Of a stretch of 64,000 nucleotides of DNA, positions 58,621 to 64,000 are shown in pieces. Under the pieces are notes generated by a model. It searched no databases. It worked only from the letters and a program-made list of their open reading frames with translations, and was not told the DNA's origin. The translations under genes were made by a program, and so were the position numbers. Source of the DNA: Puffinus mauretanicus (lineage: Eukaryota > Chordata > Aves > Procellariiformes > Procellariidae); contig JAJKFH010003022.1 in the NCBI GenBank assembly GCA_023333565.1, positions 1 to 64,000 on the forward strand, in the 5' to 3' direction. Each line of letters starts with the position of its first letter. Position 1 is the first letter of the stretch.

Positions 58621-58894
58621 AAACATTCTATCTGACCATGGAAATGCCAATACAAGCTCTCCTTTCTTGAAAGCAGATGGGGTAAAAAAAGACAACCACT
58701 ACAAAACCTGTTCGTGAAACTAGTTTCTGTGAAGATGGAAGTGCATCACTTCTGATGTTTCCTGGCAATCTCAGGGAGTGATTTTTAATGAATGGAAAAA
58801 AAGTTATTTATTTCTTCACTGTTGAAATATTTTAATTCACTATTTACCCCAAAAAAAATATTGTTTAGGAATTTGTGGTACATTTCAATTCAAC

Positions 58895-58965
58895 ATTATA
58901 CATATTATCTATATGTATAATTTATTTTGGAATCATCCTCTCATTTATTTTGGAATGAGAGGATG
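58895..58965. repeat. Two adjacent perfect hairpins with a direct repeat
   Basis: Hairpin 1: ATTATACATAT (58895-58905), 5-nt loop, ATATGTATAAT (58911-58921). Hairpin 2: CATCCTCTCATT (58934-58945), 8-nt loop, AATGAGAGGATG (58954-58965). TTTATTTTGGAAT is repeated at 58921-58933 and 58944-58956. Arms of 11 and 12 bp are exact. The surrounding 200 bp is very AT-rich. Possible remnant of a foldback element or a scaffold-attachment-like region. Confidence 0.85.
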
Positions 58966-59363
58966 GGAGTGTTATTAAAAATTAAATTTGGATTAAATAA
59001 CCTAATATAAAACACAGCCTTTCATTTTGGGTGAAATCAAATGTTTCAGATAGACCAAACTGAGTGTTTATGAGGAGGTTTCACTGTCACCTCCAAAAAA
59101 ATTATGTTAACTTATCAGCATAAGATTCTCCTTAATTCTTCTCACTCAAAACCAAAAATCTGTCCTTTATAACCAGTTCATGTTACATATTGTTTTCTCT
59201 TCCCACTTCCACAGAAGACAATGCTTACTTGGAAGAGGCATGAATTTATTGGTAGCACACCAGTCTGGAGAACAAAAAAATCTTTGAAACACTGATGGAG
59301 AAAGAAGCCTACAGGAAGACTTTCTGAGCTGATACCACAGGCTGGTAGAAAAATAGTGAGCAT
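58966..59363. other. Non-coding sequence, no gene seen
   Basis: AT-rich unique sequence. No recognised feature. Confidence 0.5.
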
Positions 59364-59436
59364 GCAATGAAAAAAAAAACATAAAATAAAGGCAGGAAAA
59401 GGAAAAAAAAAAAGGCAGGAAAAAAATCACAGGAAA
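59364..59436. repeat. A-rich imperfect repeat
   Basis: Runs of A are broken by repeats of GGCAGGAAAA (59391-59400 and 59414-59423) and a related CAGGAAAAG at 59430. Simple-sequence DNA. Confidence 0.7.
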
Positions 59437-59835
59437 AGCTGTACAAAAGCTTAAAAAATTCAAAACATTTCAGCTATATGCTTGGACCCAAGGGGATTTT
59501 CTAAGAAGAAATTATCTGAATGGGACATTCAGAACTCGCCCATGAGAGCAATTCTGCATTGTGGAAGATTTTATATTCTTTTGCCAGAATGCTGATTTGA
59601 ATGTGACCTGTACACAGAGCAGTAAAACTTTTACGCCACCTTTCATTGTGTTTTATCCCAAGACGGGAATGGCTAGCAAGCTTAAATTGTTAGCTATATC
59701 TGCCAACACTTTTAATAAAATAATTCCTGTCCTCATGACTATACGTCATCACAGTTCCATTAGTCTGAGCCAGTTATAATAAACTAATCTGCAGAATAAT
59801 TTCCAGGTACCTGCAGCTAAAGAGAAAATAATAAG
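59437..59835. other. Non-coding sequence, no gene seen
   Basis: AT-rich sequence. TTTTAATAAAATAATTCCTG and TATACGTCATCACAG (the latter with a CRE-like ACGTCA) near 59709-59755 could be a short regulatory site. Confidence 0.4.
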
Positions 59836-59920
59836 TTTCTCCTTTCTTCTCTTTCTTTCTCTCTCTTTCTTTTTCTCTCTAGATGATAGACAGATAGACA
59901 GACAGACAGGCAGGCAGGCA
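59836..59920. repeat. Compound microsatellite: pyrimidine tract then GATA/GACA/GGCA
   Basis: 45 bp of unbroken pyrimidines (59836-59880) abuts a tetranucleotide run in which units change from GATA through GACA (ATAGACAGACAGACAG) to GGCA (GCAGGCAGGCA). Likely polymorphic. The polypyrimidine half is a triplex-DNA candidate. Confidence 0.9.
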
Positions 59921-60359
59921 TCCACCTTGGTGACTGGGATATTCCTTCCTATTTTTTCTTGCAACATGGCAGGTCAAAGCAGGGCTCATCAGAAGCTGGT
60001 AGATGGCTACTGTATTTATACAGGGATATAATCGTGTCTGTGCCTTGTGCAAACAGACACTTGCACTGATCTAGTCACAATGGAAATTAGTTTTTTTAAG
60101 GGCTGCTTCCCTCCCAGTGAACATACTGGGAACCTTATCCTAAACTCAGTGTACAGACATAAAGGAGAGTGTCGATGCAGAATGGTCATGCTGGTGTTAA
60201 TGCCGCTCCAGGAGGGCATAATTTGCTCGTTTTCCAGGGCTGGCTGAGTGACTGGATTATTTTATTTGTGGGTCAGCCCTGAAGTTAGTATCACAAGCCT
60301 TCATAACCAGGCAGTTCTCCAGCCATAAGGGAAGGAATGATTTTTACTCTAACAAATCT
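59921..60359. other. Non-coding sequence, no gene seen
   Basis: Unique sequence with no recognised feature. Confidence 0.5.
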
Positions 60360-60560
60360 GGGCTGCCTCTGCACTGATAGCAAAGGCGTTAGTAACGGAA
60401 CATGTAACCTAACAGGGAACCAGTCACTCCCTCTCTCTCTCTCCCTGGAGATGGCACAAAGTCATCTTGGCAGAGTAGAGGCTGCTGCAAGTGAAGAATG
60501 ATGTGTATTAACGCTGCAGAGATTAGATGTCACGACCAAAATACCACGGGGAACAGCGGG
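60360..60560. promoter_or_regulatory. Candidate non-coding element with (CT)n
   Basis: GCAAAGGCGTTAGTAACGGA and GTATTAACGCTGCAGAGATT keep CpGs beside TTAAC/GTTA cores. A short CT repeat (60428-60445) lies between them. Weak evidence. Confidence 0.25.
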
Positions 60561-60963
60561 CTGCAACCAAAGCACCTCAGCCAAGCCGTGAGTGGAAGAC
60601 CAGCCCTGCAATAACAAAGGGGTGCTGCAGACCTCTTCTGAGCGACTTGACAGAACAGCGTGGGAAAAACCCTGTGCAGCATTTCCCAGATGTCTAGTTG
60701 CCTCTCACTAACGCTCTCAGTCTCTGGGCATCTTGAGGCAAACAGCACTTGTCTTGCTCCTTCTGCTGCTTTGCTGTGTCCCACCCAGATGACGTAAAAT
60801 GCACCAGTCAAGAGTGGAGAAGCATCATGGTTGCCTAGGCAATGCCTTTGTCCCGAACAATAAATAAAATAAAAGACAATGCGTTTGGGTTAGCAGCATC
60901 CAGGGGTCTGTATTGCACTTGCCACTGCAATACCTCCCTACTAAAAAGCCTGCTCCTCCCTTG
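60561..60963. other. Non-coding sequence, no gene seen
   Basis: Unique sequence with no recognised feature. Confidence 0.5.
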
Positions 60964-60998
60964 ACACATGTACACGTATGTACACACACACACGCACA
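60964..60998. repeat. 35-bp alternating purine-pyrimidine tract
   Basis: ACACATGTACACGTATGTAC followed by ACACACACACGCACA alternates purine and pyrimidine at every step. Z-DNA candidate and imperfect CA microsatellite; second such tract in the window. Confidence 0.8.
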
Positions 60999-61449
60999 AG
61001 TGCTGGTGCATTCCTCCTGCCTTTCACTGTGGGAAACTGCCTCCTCCAGGCTCACTCGCCACGTAAAAGAGCGAGAGAGGGAGAAAACACATCCAAAAAC
61101 ACATTCAACCGAGCCCACTCCTTCCTGCATCTTTGCAAATGACTGACAAATCGTGGGAGGAATCCAAGACCCTAAGACAAGGAGTTCAAGCCTCCGGTAT
61201 TGTGAACCACTGCAGTGAAACCTCTTATTTAAATGTAAAGGGAAATAGCCTTACATACACATATCAAAACAAAAAGCAAGCCACCAGCCCACCACCCTGT
61301 TCAAAGTGGGTTTCTATCAAAGCAAGGCACTGCAGACCAGCAGTGGGCAGGCAGCCACAGCCTGGCCAAGCGTGATGGCGTTGCTCGTTTTTCACTCTGA
61401 CACCACTGCAGGCTCCACAAGGCTCCTTGACTTGCAAGGTGATAAGAAT
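60999..61449. other. Non-coding sequence, no gene seen
   Basis: Unique sequence of moderate GC. No recognised feature. Confidence 0.5.
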
Positions 61450-61780
61450 ATTGAGTACGATACTGCAGTAGCGAGCCTGGCACCCGGCACGGCAGCAGAG
61501 CGACTATCTCCCTCCCCTCCACGCCCCCTTTCTCGCTCGCATGCAAGGAAAAAAGGAAAAAGAAGGAAGAACAAAATCCCCCTATGACAATGAGATTCCA
61601 GGCGTCCAACGCTCCCCCATACATCTTCGGAGGAGGGACCTTGGCTCCATTGTTTCCGATCCTTCAATTCATTTCACAAATGCCAGAATGTGTCTGTCGG
61701 TCCCCATCCCCATGCACACACACCCTTCTTAATATGCATGCTTTTGCTATGGAAATGTAACCCCAGCACTACATTGTAAT
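61450..61780. promoter_or_regulatory. Candidate conserved non-coding element
   Basis: CpG-containing text (TACGATACTGCAGTAGCGAG, CACCCGGCACGGC, TCTCGCTCGCATG) is followed by CTATGACAATGAGATTCC, CTCCATTGTTTCCGATCC and AATATGCATGCTTTTGCTAT. ACAATG and CCATTGTTT are SOX-type strings and ATATGCATGC is POU-like. The overlapping frames near 61300-61667 on both strands are unrecognised. Confidence 0.3.
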
Positions 61781-62616
61781 GATGGTCTTGCTGCAGGGAC
61801 ATTGCAGTCCTCCTTTGCCCATTACTATGCAGATAAAATTCCTGGAGAGAGCAATAAGTCATCACCTACCCCACATGATAGAGCCCATGGCTTGGACGAG
61901 CTGCTAGGGTCAGATCCTGCAGTGGGATCCAGCTTTATGCTCCTCACTCCATTCACCCTCAAACCCTTGACCCTCAGTACCCATTCATGAGGTGGGAACA
62001 ACACTGTCCTGACTGACAGCCTAAAATCCCACCTTAAATCTGAAGCCACTCGCAACTGATACCAACAGAAACCCATGGAGGTTGAGTCAGGAAAATATTG
62101 CCAGACTTGAATCGCAAAGGGCATGGATTAATTGATTGCCACAAAACACACCTGAAAGGCACAACATCTATGAACTTGTTGCTTGCCCTACTCCTTCTAC
62201 TGACCTTTTCTCTCAGCTGCCACATCTCGCCCCTCTTTCCTTGGGTCTCTTGGAGCACTTCTCCTGTCCCATCTCCTTTCTAGAATATACTTAAGCCACT
62301 AGCTTCATTCCTGTCTGTAGCCTTCCTGCAATGAAGGGTGAGTCATCAAAAACACCGTCATAAAACTTCCCTTACACTTGTGAGCTTCTTTACCTCATCC
62401 GGTTGGGCAGGTTGCATGCAGAACAAATTACCTTTCTTATTTCTGAGATTTCTTACGAACTCATGTCCTATATTCAGGATGGAAAAGTCAGTGAAATTTG
62501 GTCCTACAAGGGTTAAAGATCCAGTGGCTTATTTTCATTGTATTTCTGAGATGCAAAAGCATCCTGCAAGATCAAATATCTTCAGGATACTTAAGCATAG
62601 TCCTCGTTCATCTCAG
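61781..62616. other. Non-coding sequence, no gene seen
   Basis: Unique sequence. Frames up to 101 codons, none recognised. Confidence 0.5.
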
Positions 62617-62643
62617 TTATTTTTTATTTATTTATTTATTTAA
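62617..62643. repeat. (TTTA)5 microsatellite
   Basis: Five TTTA units (62623-62642) after a short T run. Confidence 0.85.
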
Positions 62644-63224
62644 ACTAAATAAGATGTCTCTGAAAAGCATTTAAATTTACATAACTATCGTGGAGAAGAA
62701 AATTTCATGCTGCTACCTGACTAATCAGTTACACGCTAGCAAAACCAGCAATAGCAGCACAGCAGAGGTGCGATTCTCTCCCCCTCCCATTTGTACTACT
62801 TCTTCTGGATAACTTCTTATCGATTAGCTGAATGACACAGCAGAAATTTCCATTTCAAATTAAAAAAATTCATTTGCTGATTCAGTTTTAGAAAACGTTT
62901 GTAATAGGTTTCAATGTCAAAAAGACATCATTTCATTGACCAGTTCTGACTCAAGAATACGAAATTAATGTATTAGTGGCAAATGAATGTTATAAAAATT
63001 AAAACTGGAAAAATAGATCATTGTTACAAATATCTGATAGCAGATATTCTGAACTCATAAATATCTCTCTGATGTGAGCTGGGTATTGACAACATAATCA
63101 GCTCTCTCACCACTCTGCCTTTCTTTGGCAAAAAGTGTGCCCATGTGCACTACAGGTCTCCTCCTTCCCCAATCCTTCCCACCTTTGGAGTTGCTCAGGA
63201 GAGCTCATTGCTGCCTGTGGTGAA
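62644..63224. other. Non-coding sequence, no gene seen
   Basis: AT-rich unique sequence with no recognised feature. Confidence 0.5.
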
Positions 63225-63315
63225 TCAAAATGTGTTATCATTAGGCTCAACGTGTTATTGAGTTAATTAAATGTCACACTTTTGATAACATTAATTAGAA
63301 GCATTTCAGACTCAT
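63225..63315. promoter_or_regulatory. Candidate GATA/TAAT-rich element
   Basis: TGTTATCA (63233-63240) and its reverse complement TGATAACA (63293-63300) form an inverted pair of GATA-type sites about 50 bp apart. Between and beside them lie GAGTTAATTAAATG and CATTAATTAG, both homeodomain-type. GTGTTAT occurs twice (63232 and 63252). Confidence 0.35.
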
Positions 63316-64000
63316 CTGAACATACACCCTTCACAAAACCTGAAAAATAAGTGCTGATGTTTTCATCTGGGTAGATTTTGTTGCTGGAAACACTTAATCC
63401 ATCAGTTCGTTACTAAGATTCAATGCATTTTGTGCATCCTAAGGTAACAGGTTCTTCCTCACTTTTTCATTCTGTACCAGACTGTAGGAAATACTTGTGA
63501 CACTCAGCTGTGTCCCATGTTTGGGAGTTTGGGTACCCAAGACAAGGTTGGACCTGTACTTCCAGGACATGGCTTTCAGCATGTTGCACTCTGTAAGTCA
63601 ATGACAGCAACTTTAGGCTGTTGTGTTACGTGGCCTGAGACTCTCACAAAGTCATCATGGAGGTTAATGTTGTCCAAGTTTGCATAGTTCAAGGATCTAT
63701 TCCTGTTCTTACTTCACATGACTTTGAAATGAGGGAAGGTCCTAAACCAAAGCAAATCTCAGCTCAAAAAATCCACGTCTTATTAACTACGGACAAGAAA
63801 ATTTTCCAAGCTGGGTACTACACTACCCATAAATTCCTATATGTACTGCAGACCTTTTCTTAGACAATATTGCATTTCCCTTTAGCCCATCGATCACCTC
63901 TTATTTCACCTCCCCCATGGCAGGTTAGTGCTCACCAACACAGCCATCATCCCCTTTCAGAAGCAATCTCAATAATTTCCTTCTGAGGAATACAAGCCCA
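63316..64000. other. Non-coding sequence, no gene seen
   Basis: Unique sequence to the window end, with no recognised repeat or gene. Confidence 0.5.

Noticed and set aside
1..64000. Prokaryotic features (operons, ribosome binding sites, CRISPR arrays, insertion sequences)
   Set aside because: Coding density is near zero and CR1/MIR-type relics are present, so the sequence is vertebrate nuclear DNA.

Overview
The window is vertebrate, almost certainly amniote, nuclear DNA. The best-supported guess is a bird. The evidence is one degraded chicken-repeat-1 (CR1) LINE 3' end at about 3465-3987, roughly ten short, heavily diverged MIR/CORE-SINE-like relics, general CpG depletion, and no Alu, B1/B2, young L1 or tRNA-SINE sequence. 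Repeat density is low for a mammal, turtle or crocodile. All repeat-family calls come from pattern recognition by eye; no database search was run.

I found no protein-coding gene, exon, tRNA, rRNA, snRNA, known microRNA, CRISPR array or intact mobile element that I can support. The longest uninterrupted frames are about 120-165 codons. They carry no recognisable domain, often sit opposite an equally long frame on the other strand, and are the size expected by chance in 64 kb. The window is best read as intergenic DNA or one or more very large introns.

Layout. 0-14 kb: unique sequence with the CR1 copy, one or two MIR-like relics and a 22-nt T run. 14-21 kb: a purine/G-rich block, a CpG-retaining element (17.74-17.85 kb), a GC-rich patch and a 36-bp alternating pyrimidine-purine tract. 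23.7-27 kb: the densest stretch, with several candidate conserved elements, long pyrimidine tracts and a small CpG-island-like block (26.64-26.90 kb). 31-44 kb: a perfect 12-bp hairpin, several MIR relics and candidate conserved elements rich in TAAT motifs. 46-54 kb: more such candidates, including a cluster of GTAATTAC palindromes (50.25-50.32 kb) and a CpG-retaining element at 49.2 kb. 58.5-64 kb: two adjacent perfect hairpins, a compound pyrimidine/GATA-GACA-GGCA microsatellite, a second alternating tract, and TAAT/GATA-rich DNA near the end.

The general impression is a gene desert or large intron carrying scattered candidate regulatory elements around a developmental gene outside the window. 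That is inference from base composition and motif content and needs a multi-species alignment.
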